From Oceanobacillus limi (GTDB taxonomy: Bacteria; Bacillota; Bacilli; Bacillales; Amphibacillaceae): 64,000 bases of DNA. Shown in pieces: positions 1-8,792 of this stretch. The position numbers and the translations under genes were made by a program. The stretch is taken from the NCBI RefSeq assembly GCF_900111445.1, contig NZ_FOHE01000004.1, positions 171,506 to 235,505 on the forward strand, given 5' to 3'. Position 1 is the stretch's first letter; every line of letters begins with the position of its first letter. Under the pieces are notes generated by a model that was not told the DNA's origin, did no database searches, and was given only the letters and a program-made list of their open reading frames with translations.

Positions 1-11
1 TAACGTACGGT

Positions 12-407
12 TCATGGCGCCACAATCTCTACTTTAATGCAATCAGGATCCTCGAAGTAAACCGCGTAATGATCCGAGCCACCAGCATATGGATGCTTTT
101 CTTCATAAAGAATAGAGACTCCCTTTTGTTTCAATTTATCCGTTAGTTCATTTACTTGTTCTCTTGATTCTGTATGGAACGCTAAATGGTTTAATCCAAC
201 ACGCGAGCGGTGATATGGTACGTCACGAAAACGCCCCTCTACTTGAACAAATACAATATATGTATCGTTCAACCTCCAACTTTGCCCCTTCTCCCAGGAT
301 TGGAATCGATCATACCCTAGTTCATTTAAGAGCCAACCCCAAAAATCAACGGTAGCCTGGAGGTTTGATACATTCATTTCAACATGGTGCAACAACCCTT
401 TCTTCAT
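12..407 (-). CDS. VOC (glyoxalase/dioxygenase-fold) family protein
   Basis: A single-domain vicinal-oxygen-chelate protein of 131 residues. The N-terminus (LLHHVEMNVSNLQATVDFW) is the usual first beta-strand with a metal-ligand His, a second half follows at GLNHLAFH, and the protein ends with FEDPDCIKVEIV, where the last Glu is the usual ligand. Such proteins bind a divalent metal and act as lyases, epimerases or resistance proteins; the substrate cannot be read from the sequence. The ATG at 407 follows a GAGGATGG ribosome binding site. It is a single gene convergent with nothing inside the window. Family assignment is firm, function open. Confidence 0.8.
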   Translation of the reverse strand: MKKGLLHHVEMNVSNLQATVDFWGWLLNELGYDRFQSWEKGQSWRLNDTYIVFVQVEGRFRDVPYHRSRVGLNHLAFHTESREQVNELTDKLKQKGVSILYEEKHPYAGGSDHYAVYFEDPDCIKVEIVAP

Positions 408-501
408 CTATACACACCATCCTCTGTAATTTAGTAACCATTATAACAAAAGATAGTAACTTAGAGCGCTAGTTATCGAATTATTTCAAAAATATTTTTA
501 T

Positions 502-526
502 TTGACCGTGCGATTCATGTTATACT
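502..526 (+). promoter_or_regulatory. Probable promoter of the universal stress gene
   Basis: An extended -10 element (TG at 518-519 then TATACT at 521-526) lies 66 bp upstream of the usp start. The TTGACC at 502-507 is too close (13 bp) for a standard spacer, so the extended -10 probably carries the promoter. Inference from consensus only. Confidence 0.4.
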
Positions 527-592
527 AGGTTAATAGTTAAATGAAAGCACTTCCTTTTCACATCTAGCATACCCTATATAAAAGGTGGGATA

Positions 593-1012
593 ATGATGTT
601 TAACAAGATTCTTATTGCAGCTGATGGTTCAGAGCACTCCATTCGTGCAGGGGAAAAAGCATTTGAACTTGCAGGCTATAATCCAGGATCAAAAGTCGAT
701 ATTCTTTATATAGTAGACCCCAAGCATTCAAAAGGTGAAGTTTTAAATAGCTGGGGAAAAGATGCTGTAGACATACGAAAAGAAAAACTGGAGATTATTG
801 TTCAAAAGGCAAAGCAATCAAAAGTGAATTTTGAAGTAGTTTTCCTTCATGGGGATCCAGGTCCCACCATTGTGAACTATGCGAATAAACATGAGTTTGA
901 TGCAGTAGTTATCGGAAGTCGTGGCTTAAATGCTTTTCAAGAAATGGTCTTAGGAAGTGTAAGTCACAAAGTTGCAAAACGAGCCAATTGTCCAGTACTC
1001 ATCGTAAAGTAA
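593..1012 (+). CDS. Universal stress protein (UspA family)
   Basis: A 139-residue UspA-fold cytoplasmic protein. It opens with the strand MFNKILIAADGSEHS, and the C-terminal ATP-binding signature G-x2-G-x9-G-S/T is visible as GSRGLNAFQEMVLGSVS, so it is probably of the ATP-binding subclass. These proteins are induced under starvation or stress, and their biochemical role is generally unclear. Two adjacent ATGs (593, 596) sit behind AAAGGTGGG; the second has the better spacing. The gene is monocistronic, with its own promoter and a rho-independent terminator directly after the stop. Confidence 0.92.
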   Translation: MMFNKILIAADGSEHSIRAGEKAFELAGYNPGSKVDILYIVDPKHSKGEVLNSWGKDAVDIRKEKLEIIVQKAKQSKVNFEVVFLHGDPGPTIVNYANKHEFDAVVIGSRGLNAFQEMVLGSVSHKVAKRANCPVLIVK

Positions 1013-1036
1013 AAACTCCCATTAGGGAGTTTTTTA
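1013..1036 (+). terminator. Rho-independent terminator of usp
   Basis: The stem ACTCCC/GGGAGT (1015-1020 with 1025-1030) around an ATTA loop is followed by a T run, immediately after the usp stop codon. Confidence 0.85.
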
Positions 1037-1256
1037 GATTTCGTTATTTGTATCAGGATTGCATATACATTTCTTAAAACCTAGTTATTTGATATGATTA
1101 CTTTAGAAAAAGGTTATTTCATAGAAGGTTGTAATTTTAAGAACAAATAGATTGTCTTTCGCTCCACTGCAACCATTTTTATCGAAGCAAACTAACCATG
1201 TAAAGCAACACTCTGTAGATAATAGCCTAAATAATTAATATGCGAGGTGCTCCATT

Positions 1257-2189
1257 ATGGCTGAAAAAATATATATCCTTCATGAAAATGAAGAATGGAC
1301 GGATCATTTGATTAAGCGGTTAGATGAACTTAACTTACCTTATGAAGAATGGTTTTTAGATAAAGGAACGGTTGACTTAACATCTACTCCACCTAAAGGT
1401 GTTTTTTACAATAGAATTAGCGCATCCTCTCATACAAGAGATCACCGCTATGCTCCTGAATTAACCGAAGCGATTCTCGCATGGTTAGAACGCCATGGTA
1501 GGAAAGTCTTTAATGGTAGTCATGCACTAAGGCTTGAAGTGAGCAAAGTAAACCAATACATGGCACTAAACGGCTCACAAATTCGCACACCGAAGACCGT
1601 TGCTGCCGTTGGCAAAGCAGAAATTATTCAGGCGGCGAAGGAATTAAATCTACCTTCCTTTATTACGAAGCACAACCGTGCTGGTAAAGGACTAGGTGTA
1701 CAATTGTTCCATTCGATTGAAGCCTTATCGGAATATGTAGAAGGACCAAGTTTCGAGCCTTCCATCGATGGGATTACATTAATTCAGGAGTATATACAAG
1801 CACCAGAGCCATACATCACTCGTTGTGAATTTGTTGGCGGGAAATTTATTTATGCTGTTCGGGTAGATACATCCGAAGGGTTTGAACTTTGTCCAGCAGA
1901 TGCATGTACAATAGATGACCTATTCTGCCCGGTTGGTGAAGAAGCTGAAGAAAAACCAAAGTTCGAGATAATAGAACACTTCGACGATCCAATCATCGAA
2001 AAATATGAGAAGTTTTTACAACAAAATAACATTGATGTAGCTGGTATCGAATTTATTCGTAACAATAATGGGGAAATATTCACCTATGATGTCAATACGA
2101 ATACCAACTACAACTCAGATGCTGAAGCAAAGGCAGGAAAGTACGGGATGTTGGAGCTGGCTAAATTTCTTGGGAGTCAACTGGATTAA
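1257..2189 (+). CDS. ATP-grasp family ligase-like protein (RimK-like)
   Basis: A 310-residue cytoplasmic protein with an ATP-grasp fold. An N-terminal pre-ATP domain is followed by the phosphate-binding glycine loop around residues 135-150 (KHNRAGKGLGVQLF), an LIQEYIQAP hinge, and the Mg2+-binding end AGIEFIRNN...YDVNTNTNYN near residues 260-285. RimK-like enzymes join an amino acid or amine to a carboxylate with ATP; the substrate is not recognisable here. The start follows GCGAGGTG at normal spacing. The gene stands alone and shares a bidirectional terminator with the S41 peptidase gene. The family is clear, the reaction unknown. Confidence 0.82.
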   Translation: MAEKIYILHENEEWTDHLIKRLDELNLPYEEWFLDKGTVDLTSTPPKGVFYNRISASSHTRDHRYAPELTEAILAWLERHGRKVFNGSHALRLEVSKVNQYMALNGSQIRTPKTVAAVGKAEIIQAAKELNLPSFITKHNRAGKGLGVQLFHSIEALSEYVEGPSFEPSIDGITLIQEYIQAPEPYITRCEFVGGKFIYAVRVDTSEGFELCPADACTIDDLFCPVGEEAEEKPKFEIIEHFDDPIIEKYEKFLQQNNIDVAGIEFIRNNNGEIFTYDVNTNTNYNSDAEAKAGKYGMLELAKFLGSQLD

Positions 2190-2193
2190 CATA

Positions 2194-2232
2194 AAAAGCA
2201 CCTAAAACCAATTAATGGATTTAGGTGCTTTT
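2194..2232. terminator. Bidirectional terminator
   Basis: A 13-bp perfect stem, AAAAGCACCTAAA paired with TTTAGGTGCTTTT, separates two convergent genes. Its A and T flanks allow termination on both strands. Confidence 0.88.
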
Positions 2233-2237
2233 GTTCT

Positions 2238-3512
2238 TCAAACTGTTGCCTTACTATGCAAAATACGTAATGCCTCTTCCATGTCAACATCTTTTTCAAT
2301 ATGTTCAGGAGTCCAAGGCATATATACATCAGGTTTAATACCAGGTTCTGCAAATGGATCCCGTTTATCTAGCTGGTCTAATCGTGAAGTTGGATAACCA
2401 AATTTAAATTGGTTACCCCAAGTTATTTCAGTTAAATTAGAATAGTCATTTACTCCCATCGTTGGTCTTCCAATTACGCTTACCTTGGGTGATTTTTTAC
2501 AAAAGTACACAAATATATCCCCTGCACTTCCACAGTAGTTATCCGATAATACAATAATATTTCTCGGATATTCATCTCCATATACTTCCACTTCATCGTC
2601 ATTAGAATCAAATGCAACAAAGCCTTTTCCTATATGTTCTTCCCAAGCTTGTTTAAATAGGACTAAATTATTCCGCGTTTTTTCATCCTTAATTTGTTTA
2701 ATTGTTTCCGATAGCGATCTTATTGTACTTTCTGCATTGCGGGTTGTACAATTAAATTTCATCGCATAATCCTTGTAATTAATCATCATCGGCTGACTTG
2801 GAAATAAATAGTTTACCAAACTATGATAAGCGAACGTACTACCACCATAGTTCACCCGTACGTCTATAATTAGATTGTCCGTCTGAGTTAGTTCATTTTT
2901 ATGCTCTTCAACTAGTTTAGTTATGGTGTCCACATCAAAAAAATCAGTTAATGTCATACATAACGTATTTGCATCTATTCTTGAAATAGTATGAATCGGC
3001 CTGTATTCTTCTTTCTCATATCTTTTCAACTCTACCAAACGACTAGTTCCCTTTTTGTCCATAACCTCAGCAACTCTATACTTGGATATAACTTTTCTCC
3101 AATCCTCTCGCTCTGCCTTCTTCTCCATCAATTCTCGCTTATGTAACTGAACCAAATCAAGAACAGGAATATTATCTAGAGAAACAATTGCATCTCCAAG
3201 CAAAAAACGCTCTTCTTTTCCTACTTTAGTTACATATAACTTATCCTCAAACCTTCTTACTCGGAATCCATTACTATATTCTTTTTGTTGCTCCGATTTA
3301 ATGAGGTTAAATCCCATATGTGGATCCTTAAAATCCAACAGATAATCCTGTACGATTTCAACAAATTGATCTGCCGTTAAACCATTATCCTTTTCTAAAC
3401 CCCTTATTATATTCCTATATTTCTCAGGGTCATCCCACCCCTTTTTATCAATATACCCTGCATAATCATGCTGCATAATATCGACTACCTCATCAAATAT
3501 TTCCAGATACAT
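2238..3512 (-). CDS. S41 family (C-terminal processing) peptidase-like protein
   Basis: A 424-residue protein ending in an S41/tail-specific-protease domain. The nucleophile region is visible as LSDNYCGSAGDIF (Ser-Ala-Gly-Asp, about residue 335), and LIIDVRVNYGGS is the usual preceding strand. No signal peptide or membrane segment is seen, so it appears cytoplasmic, unlike the exported CtpA/CtpB. A PDZ-like stretch may occupy residues 80-120. The start at 3512 follows AGAGGTG at 5-bp spacing. It lies alone between convergent and divergent neighbours. The catalytic Lys was not identified with certainty and the substrate is unknown. Confidence 0.78.
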   Translation of the reverse strand: MYLEIFDEVVDIMQHDYAGYIDKKGWDDPEKYRNIIRGLEKDNGLTADQFVEIVQDYLLDFKDPHMGFNLIKSEQQKEYSNGFRVRRFEDKLYVTKVGKEERFLLGDAIVSLDNIPVLDLVQLHKRELMEKKAEREDWRKVISKYRVAEVMDKKGTSRLVELKRYEKEEYRPIHTISRIDANTLCMTLTDFFDVDTITKLVEEHKNELTQTDNLIIDVRVNYGGSTFAYHSLVNYLFPSQPMMINYKDYAMKFNCTTRNAESTIRSLSETIKQIKDEKTRNNLVLFKQAWEEHIGKGFVAFDSNDDEVEVYGDEYPRNIIVLSDNYCGSAGDIFVYFCKKSPKVSVIGRPTMGVNDYSNLTEITWGNQFKFGYPTSRLDQLDKRDPFAEPGIKPDVYMPWTPEHIEKDVDMEEALRILHSKATV

Positions 3513-3695
3513 CGCTACACCTCTTATCTAAATATTCTTGATTTAATCTTAACGTAGATTAGTTCTTTTGAACATCCTCCTTTGGTTAATCCTTCCTACT
3601 TCAAGCCAAAAAAAGTCGATGTTAAAATAAACTAGAATTGTATCCTTTATACATGGAACATTAATTATAGAAAGAAACTCAAGGATGTGAGAGAT

Positions 3696-4421
3696 ATGAG
3701 CAACCAAGCTATCGTTGAATTTAAGGATGTAAACTACTCTGCTGATGGGTTACATATATTAAAAAACGTTACCGGATCCTTTCCAGAAGGGAAAATTACT
3801 ACCCTTGTTGGTCCTTCAGGCGCAGGTAAATCCACACTATTTAAACTTTGTAATGCGTTGAAATCCCCACAATCAGGGGAAATTCTTATCAAAGGAAAAT
3901 CAATCGATAACTATGATCCAGTCGAATTAAGACGAAACGTTGGAATTGCGCTACAAAGTGCAACAATGATAAAAGGAACCGTGCTTGAAAACCTAGAGCT
4001 TCCATTAGTATTACAGGGTAAAAATATTGAAAAGGGTTTTGCTGAGGAATTACTTCACGATGTCGGACTAAGTAGTGAATTTCTAAACCGTAGTGCCAAG
4101 GAGCTATCCGGTGGACAACGACAAAAACTATCGATTGCGCGGACACTTGTTAACTACCCAAAGATTTTATTATTAGACGAGATTACATCATCTTTAGACC
4201 GAGTGTCACAACACGATATTGAGGAATTAATCGTAAAAATTAACAAAAAATATGGAACAACCATAATTTGGATTACACATAATTTGAAACAGGCCTTAGA
4301 AATCGGCCACTACACATGGGTTATGATGAACGGGGAAGTAATCGAAACAGGAGAAAGCTCTTTCCTACATTCCCCCAAAAATGAACGCGTCCTACAGTTT
4401 GTAAAGGGGGAATTAGATTGA
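3696..4421 (+). CDS. fetA: ABC transporter ATPase, FetA/YbbL-type
   Basis: The ATP-binding subunit of a two-gene ABC system. Walker A (GPSGAGKST), the Q-loop, the ABC signature ELSGGQRQK, Walker B (ILLLDEITSSLD) and the switch His (WITHN) are all present, in about 241 residues. I place the start at the ATG at 3696, because the good ribosome binding site AAGGATGTGA (3681-3690) overlaps the upstream GTG at 3687. The stop overlaps the start of the permease gene (TTGA), so the two are translationally coupled. In E. coli, FetAB is implicated in iron homeostasis and peroxide resistance; the substrate here is inferred only. Confidence 0.88.
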   Translation: MSNQAIVEFKDVNYSADGLHILKNVTGSFPEGKITTLVGPSGAGKSTLFKLCNALKSPQSGEILIKGKSIDNYDPVELRRNVGIALQSATMIKGTVLENLELPLVLQGKNIEKGFAEELLHDVGLSSEFLNRSAKELSGGQRQKLSIARTLVNYPKILLLDEITSSLDRVSQHDIEELIVKINKKYGTTIIWITHNLKQALEIGHYTWVMMNGEVIETGESSFLHSPKNERVLQFVKGELD

Positions 4422-5182
4422 GTTACCTAACATTATCCATTACCCTGATATTTGTACTGATCCCATTAACCCTATCAAAAACACTAAAATTAGGTTTGGA
4501 AAAAGATACAATCATCGCGACAGTACGGTCGATCATTCAACTACTTGCAGTAGGCTATGTTCTTCAGTATGTATTTGATGCAGAGCATTACATTTTCATT
4601 GGACTGATGATCCTACTCATGATCGCAGCCGCGACGCAAAATGCACGGAGAAAAGGAGCATCGATTCAAGGAATCACATGGAAATTAATCGTCACTTTCA
4701 TTTTTATCGAAGTATTAACACAGTGCATTTTACTTGGACTAAATATTACACCACCTACAGCTCAATATATTATTCCCATTAGTGGTATGGTTATTGGCAA
4801 TTCAATGGTACTTGGCATTCTGTTTTTAAATAGATTCACCGCAGAAGTCGAGTCACATCAAGACGAAACTGAACTTATCTTATCGCTTGGAGGAACGCCA
4901 AAACAGGCTATTCATTCACAACTCATTGCATCCATTAAAGCTAGTACCATTCCGACTATTGAAAGCCAGAAAACCATTGGCCTCGTCCAACTACCTGGTA
5001 TGATGAGTGGTCAAATTATTGCCGGAGCAGATCCCGTACAGGCGGTTCAATTTCAATTGCTCATTCTCTTCATACTTTTAACAACAGCAGTCGTCACGAG
5101 TATTGCCCTTGGATTTTTATCCTACCCTACTTTATTCAATGAACGAATGCAGTTTTTAAAATGGGAGGATAATGATAGCTAA
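4418..5182 (+). CDS. fetB: FetB/YbbM (UPF0014) ABC permease
   Basis: A 254-residue integral membrane protein with about seven hydrophobic segments. The family core is seen as PISGMVIGNSMVLG and LVQLPGMMSGQIIAGADP. The start is TTG at 4418, overlapping the stop of the ATPase gene and preceded by AAAGGGGG at about 7 bp. It is the membrane partner of the FetA-like ATPase. UPF0014 proteins are linked to iron export in E. coli; direction and substrate in this organism are not shown by sequence. A terminator follows at once. Confidence 0.88.
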   Translation: MSYLTLSITLIFVLIPLTLSKTLKLGLEKDTIIATVRSIIQLLAVGYVLQYVFDAEHYIFIGLMILLMIAAATQNARRKGASIQGITWKLIVTFIFIEVLTQCILLGLNITPPTAQYIIPISGMVIGNSMVLGILFLNRFTAEVESHQDETELILSLGGTPKQAIHSQLIASIKASTIPTIESQKTIGLVQLPGMMSGQIIAGADPVQAVQFQLLILFILLTTAVVTSIALGFLSYPTLFNERMQFLKWEDNDS

Positions 5183-5204
5183 GCACCTCGTATAGGTGCT
5201 TTTC
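5181..5204 (+). terminator. Terminator of the fetAB-like operon
   Basis: The stem AAGCACCT/AGGTGCTT begins within the stop codon of the permease gene and runs into a T-rich tail. Confidence 0.85.
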
Positions 5205-5400
5205 GCTTTTACAGAAATGGAACATTCCATGATGCCAGCTGTCTCTTAAAAGAATCATATTCGACATAAAATTGATCATAAATTAAATAATTGGCTCATT
5301 TATTTCCTTATTTGCTCATATTTATATTTTTTCGCTCAAAATCGACAAGTTCATGCTCATAACTTTACTGAATCATTTCAGCCTTACATCCCCCCTCTAT

Positions 5401-5461
5401 TTGACAACGCCTCTATCTCACGGTAAAATTACATTTAATTCAAGATATTTTAATTCAAAAT
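5401..5461 (+). promoter_or_regulatory. Promoter and probable operator of the MarR-hydrolase operon
   Basis: TTGACA (5401-5406), a 17-bp spacer and TAAAAT (5424-5429) form a near-consensus sigma-A promoter. Just downstream, TTTAATTCAAGAT (5434-5446) is repeated as TTTAATTCAAAAT (5449-5461), 15 bp apart. The second copy is part of an inverted repeat with arms ATTTT and AAAAT. A site over the transcription start fits autorepression by the MarR protein encoded next; this is inference. The rest of 5205-5400 shows no gene. Confidence 0.6.
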
Positions 5462-5486
5462 ACATTCGTAACTGAGGTGCGATTCG

Positions 5487-5918
5487 ATGAGTGAGAATTT
5501 ATCATTAAAAGCCTTTGTTGTCTTAATGAAAGCTTCTAAGTCGATTCAAGAACAAGTAAAAAAAGATATTCGTGATCATGGAATGAAGAGTTCGGATTTT
5601 GCTGTACTTGAGGCTTTGTACCATAAAGGTAGGCAAACCATCCGAGAGATTTCAGAAGCCGTGTTGATAAATACAGGATCTATTACGTATGTAATAGACA
5701 AACTAGAAACGAAAGGATACTTGGAACGAAGCAATTGTAAAGAAGATCGCCGGGTTGTATATATCCAAATCACAGACCAAGGCAAAAACTTAATGAATGA
5801 AATTTTTCCAAAGCATCAAAAAGTAATCGATAATATATTTGCCAACGTGACAGATGAAGAGAAGAACCAATTAATTGATATATTAAAACGAGCAGGCAAA
5901 CAAATGGGAGGGCAATAA
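5487..5918 (+). CDS. MarR family transcriptional regulator (MhqR-like)
   Basis: A 143-residue MarR-type repressor with a winged helix-turn-helix at about residues 35-100 (SSDFAVLEALYHKGRQTI, then the recognition-helix and wing segments SITYVIDKLETKGYLER and EDRRVVYIQITDQG). It is similar in sequence and layout to the second MarR protein at 49.4-49.8 kb, so the two are paralogs. The start follows TGAGGTG. One base after its stop begins the hydrolase gene, which resembles MhqD of Bacillus subtilis, a member of the quinone/electrophile stress regulon controlled by MhqR. No Cys lies in the usual sensing position, consistent with ligand sensing, but that is inference. Confidence 0.85.
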   Translation: MSENLSLKAFVVLMKASKSIQEQVKKDIRDHGMKSSDFAVLEALYHKGRQTIREISEAVLINTGSITYVIDKLETKGYLERSNCKEDRRVVYIQITDQGKNLMNEIFPKHQKVIDNIFANVTDEEKNQLIDILKRAGKQMGGQ

Positions 5919-5919
5919 A

Positions 5920-6522
5920 ATGAAGCATATTTTCCAAAAAGGGAACGACCAAGCAAAACCTACTTTATTATTACTACACGGAACAGGTGGAACTGAACAG
6001 GATCTTCTTCCACTTGCCGAAAAAATTGACCCAGATGCAAATATTCTTAGTGTACGTGGCAACATACTTGAAAATGGCATGCCTCGTTATTTCAAGCGTC
6101 TAGCCGAAGGTGTTTTTGATGAAGAGGACTTAATCTTTCGCACGAAAGAATTAAATGAATTCCTCGATGAGGCTGCGGAAAAATATGATTTTGATCGTCG
6201 TAATATTATCGCAATCGGCTATTCCAATGGGGCCAACATTGCAGCTAGCTTGATGTTCCATTATCAAGAAGCATTAAAAGCAGCTATTCTTCACCATCCA
6301 ATGGTACCTAGAAGAGGAATTGAATTACCCGATCTTTCTGGAAGACGGGTATTCATTGCTGCTGGCAAGAATGACCCGATCTGTCCCGCACAAGAATCGG
6401 AGGATCTGAAAAACTTATTAGCAGATGCAGGAGCTGATGTAGTTCTTCATTGGGAGAATATGGGTCATCAATTAACTTTAAATGAAGTAGAAACAGCAGG
6501 AAAATGGTATCAAAATATATAA
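5920..6522 (+). CDS. mhqD: Alpha/beta hydrolase, carboxylesterase (MhqD-like)
   Basis: A 200-residue phospholipase/carboxylesterase-family hydrolase. The oxyanion segment LLLHGTGGTEQDL, the nucleophile elbow AIGYSNGANIA (Gly-Tyr-Ser-Asn-Gly), the acid Asp in AGKNDPICP and the catalytic His in NMGHQL are all present. It is co-transcribed with the upstream MarR gene. In B. subtilis, MhqD belongs to the hydroquinone/catechol resistance regulon, where its true substrate is unknown. The genomic pairing supports a role in electrophile or quinone stress. The family is secure, the substrate is not. Confidence 0.85.
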   Translation: MKHIFQKGNDQAKPTLLLLHGTGGTEQDLLPLAEKIDPDANILSVRGNILENGMPRYFKRLAEGVFDEEDLIFRTKELNEFLDEAAEKYDFDRRNIIAIGYSNGANIAASLMFHYQEALKAAILHHPMVPRRGIELPDLSGRRVFIAAGKNDPICPAQESEDLKNLLADAGADVVLHWENMGHQLTLNEVETAGKWYQNI

Positions 6523-6525
6523 ATC

Positions 6526-6560
6526 AAAAACCCGTTCACAATTAAATTTGAACGGGTTTT
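6526..6560. terminator. Bidirectional terminator
   Basis: The 12-bp stem AAAACCCGTTCA/TGAACGGGTTTT lies between the convergent hydrolase and exchanger genes, with T runs on both sides. Confidence 0.9.
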
Positions 6561-6568
6561 CTTTTTCA

Positions 6569-7522
6569 TTAATTTCTTATAATAATATATATTAAGTAAA
6601 TTACATACGCCAACACGAGGACATACCCTTCCGATTTTCCAACCTTATATTTCGTTCGTGAAAAAATTAATAACATAATTGTTAGAACCATCATTGCTTT
6701 AATATCAAAAAACACTTTTCCCTCTACAGGCAATGGCGTAATTACGGATGTAGCACCTAAGACAAATAAGATATTAAATATATTACTTCCTACAATATTC
6801 CCAAGGGCAATCTCACTCTCTTTTTTCATTGCTGCAACAATTGATGTGACAAGCTCGGGTAGGGATGTACCAACTGCAATAATGGTCAATCCGACAAGCG
6901 TTTCACTCATTCCCCATGAATAGGCAATCTCCGTACCATTCCGAACAACTAATTCCCCACCTAGAATAATCCCCGCTAGACCAAGTATAGTAAAAATTAT
7001 ATTTTTACCCCACTTAATGTCTTGTGGAACAACCTCATCTGCATTACTTTTTCTACTTTTCATCGCAACTTCAAACACATACGACATAAATATTACTAAA
7101 AATAAAAGGAGGATTATCCCATCACTACGCGTAATAAAATTTCCGTCGAAGTCCTGTAAAAAAACATCACTAATTAAAACATAAAGTACCGTAGTTGCTA
7201 ATAATGTAAATGGTATCTCTTTACGTATTGTTGCACTCTCAACCTTTAATGGAAAGATTATAGCAGCAATTCCAACAACTAAAGTAAGGTTAAACATATT
7301 ACTTCCTACTACATTCCCTAAGCTCACTCCAGCGGTTCCCTCTACAGCAGCTATAATACTGACAGTCGCCTCCGGTGAACTCGTTCCAAAAGATACTATT
7401 GTTAGTCCAATTAAGATGGAAGGGACTCGTAACAACCGTGCAATATTAGAGGAACCATCCACAAAAAAATCTGCACCTTTAATCAATAAGGCAAATCCAA
7501 CAACCAATAAAATGTACGTCAT
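6569..7522 (-). CDS. Sodium/calcium exchanger-family antiporter (CaCA, YrbG-like)
   Basis: A 317-residue membrane protein with about ten hydrophobic segments arranged as two homologous halves. Each half carries the CaCA alpha-repeat signature: GTSSPEATVSIIAAVEG with GNVVGSNMFN in the first, and GTSLPELVTSIVAAMK with GNIVGSNIFN in the second. The acidic residues of both repeats are retained. Such proteins exchange Ca2+ (or K+) for Na+ or H+ across the cytoplasmic membrane. The start follows AAAGGAAGG. The gene is monocistronic. Confidence 0.9.
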   Translation of the reverse strand: MTYILLVVGFALLIKGADFFVDGSSNIARLLRVPSILIGLTIVSFGTSSPEATVSIIAAVEGTAGVSLGNVVGSNMFNLTLVVGIAAIIFPLKVESATIRKEIPFTLLATTVLYVLISDVFLQDFDGNFITRSDGIILLLFLVIFMSYVFEVAMKSRKSNADEVVPQDIKWGKNIIFTILGLAGIILGGELVVRNGTEIAYSWGMSETLVGLTIIAVGTSLPELVTSIVAAMKKESEIALGNIVGSNIFNILFVLGATSVITPLPVEGKVFFDIKAMMVLTIMLLIFSRTKYKVGKSEGYVLVLAYVIYLIYIIIRN

Positions 7523-7645
7523 AACTTCCTTCCTTTATCTACATAATCTTTATCTTATAGTGTGTTCTTGAATATATTTCACATTCAAGGATCACTATTA
7601 TAGTACTACGTAGGATAGGCAGAAAGATACTCATACACAATCAAA

Positions 7646-8488
7646 TTAAAGAACCGTAAGCTTTATTCTATTGCCTGCTGGATCCTCCACTGTATTTTCA
7701 TTCGATACGGTTGCACCAATATCCTGTAACTGTTGAATTATTTTTTCACGGGTCGTTTCATTCGGAATAACTAGACGGAGCCAATTTAAGCCCACACTGT
7801 TTTCAGCTGGAGATTTGGCACCTACTCCATTCCACACATTGAGGCCAATATGGTGATGATAGCCACCATATGAAGCAAATAAAGCTCCTGGGTAGTTCGT
7901 TACGATGTCCATCCCTAATCCATTGACATAGAAATTCTCCGTTTCTTTTAAATCCGCTACATGCAAATGAATATGTCCCATCACCGTTTCTTTCGGCATA
8001 CCATTCCATGATTTTTCAGATTCATTAATTAAGCTATCCCCATCTAAAGGTTCCGTAGCCATAGCTACTTGACCATCTTTCCAATTCCACTCTGTAGATG
8101 GACGATCCCGGTAGACTTCAATACCATTTCCGTCTGGATCATTGAAGTATAATGCCTCACTAACGTAATGGTCTGATGCACCTAGTTGAACACCTTGTTG
8201 AATGATATGTTTCAAAAAAGCAGATAAATCAGCACGTGATGGTAAAAGAATGGCAAAGTGATAAAGACCAGTTGTTCGTGGTTCTTTTGGAGTAACATTA
8301 TCTGGCTGCTCAATGGATAAGATTGGCGTTTCACCATCCGCAGTTAATACCACCTTCGAATTCGTTTGCGATAACACGTGAAATCCCAACACATTTTGAT
8401 AAAAATTTAGTGATTGAGTTAGATTCGTTACATTAATACTTATATCTTTTACAAATATGGTTGGTTGTTGAAAGAATTGTTTTTCCAT
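7646..8488 (-). CDS. catE: Extradiol ring-cleavage dioxygenase, CatE-like (two VOC domains)
   Basis: A 280-residue two-domain VOC protein. Domain 1 runs from about residue 10 (VKDISINVTNLTQSLNFY) to DPDGNGIEVYRDRP, and domain 2 from GHIHLHVADLKETENFY to the end. The metal ligands of type I extradiol dioxygenases can be seen: His in GHIHLHV, His in YGGYHHHIGLN, and a C-terminal acidic residue in ENTVEDPAGN or nearby. It strongly resembles B. subtilis CatE, the catechol-2,3-dioxygenase that detoxifies catechol. CatD is not adjacent here. Together with the two MhqR-type loci it makes a quinone/catechol stress theme. Confidence 0.85.
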   Translation of the reverse strand: MEKQFFQQPTIFVKDISINVTNLTQSLNFYQNVLGFHVLSQTNSKVVLTADGETPILSIEQPDNVTPKEPRTTGLYHFAILLPSRADLSAFLKHIIQQGVQLGASDHYVSEALYFNDPDGNGIEVYRDRPSTEWNWKDGQVAMATEPLDGDSLINESEKSWNGMPKETVMGHIHLHVADLKETENFYVNGLGMDIVTNYPGALFASYGGYHHHIGLNVWNGVGAKSPAENSVGLNWLRLVIPNETTREKIIQQLQDIGATVSNENTVEDPAGNRIKLTVL

Positions 8489-8523
8489 AGTTGAACTCCT
8501 TTTTATTACATTTTTAAATTAGG

Positions 8524-8568
8524 TTACTTATAGTAATTATTATAAAGATATCCAAGAATTATTGTCAA
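8524..8568 (-). promoter_or_regulatory. Promoter and palindromic operator of the catE-like gene
   Basis: Read on the minus strand, TTGACA (8568-8563), an 18-bp spacer and TATAAT (8544-8539) form a strong sigma-A promoter. A perfect palindrome TTACT-TAT-AGTAA (8524-8536) lies over the expected transcription start. Symmetrical TTACT/AGTAA arms resemble operators of the HxlR/DUF24 redox repressors YodB and CatR that control catDE in B. subtilis; that link is from memory and is inference. No HxlR gene is in the window. Confidence 0.6.
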
Positions 8569-8745
8569 TGAGTAATGATTGAGTCTTTAGGAAAACTAAA
8601 TTCAACATCAAATTCATTCATAGTTATTGTGGGACAACAATATATTATTTCGAACACAATTTTTTCACGAATTGATCTTCACTGTATTATTTGCTTTCTT
8701 AAATCGCCATTAACAGCTATACTAGTAATGGCTTAATCGGAAAGC

Positions 8746-8784
8746 ACGTGGTTCGAAACCATCCCACGATAAAAAACTAAGGAG
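8746..8784 (+). ncRNA. PreQ1-I riboswitch
   Basis: The stem CGTGG (8747-8751) pairs with CCACG (8764-8768). It is followed by the A-rich tail and ACTAAGGA (8771-8783), which contains the ribosome binding site of the next gene. This is the compact H-type pseudoknot pattern of the preQ1-I class: a 5-bp hairpin, a C-rich loop end (ATCCC) and an AAAAAACTAAGG tail. Ligand binding would sequester the Shine-Dalgarno sequence and lower translation of the transporter. The downstream gene is a QueT-type queuosine-precursor transporter, which agrees. Confidence 0.9.
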
Positions 8785-8792
8785 AGATTCAT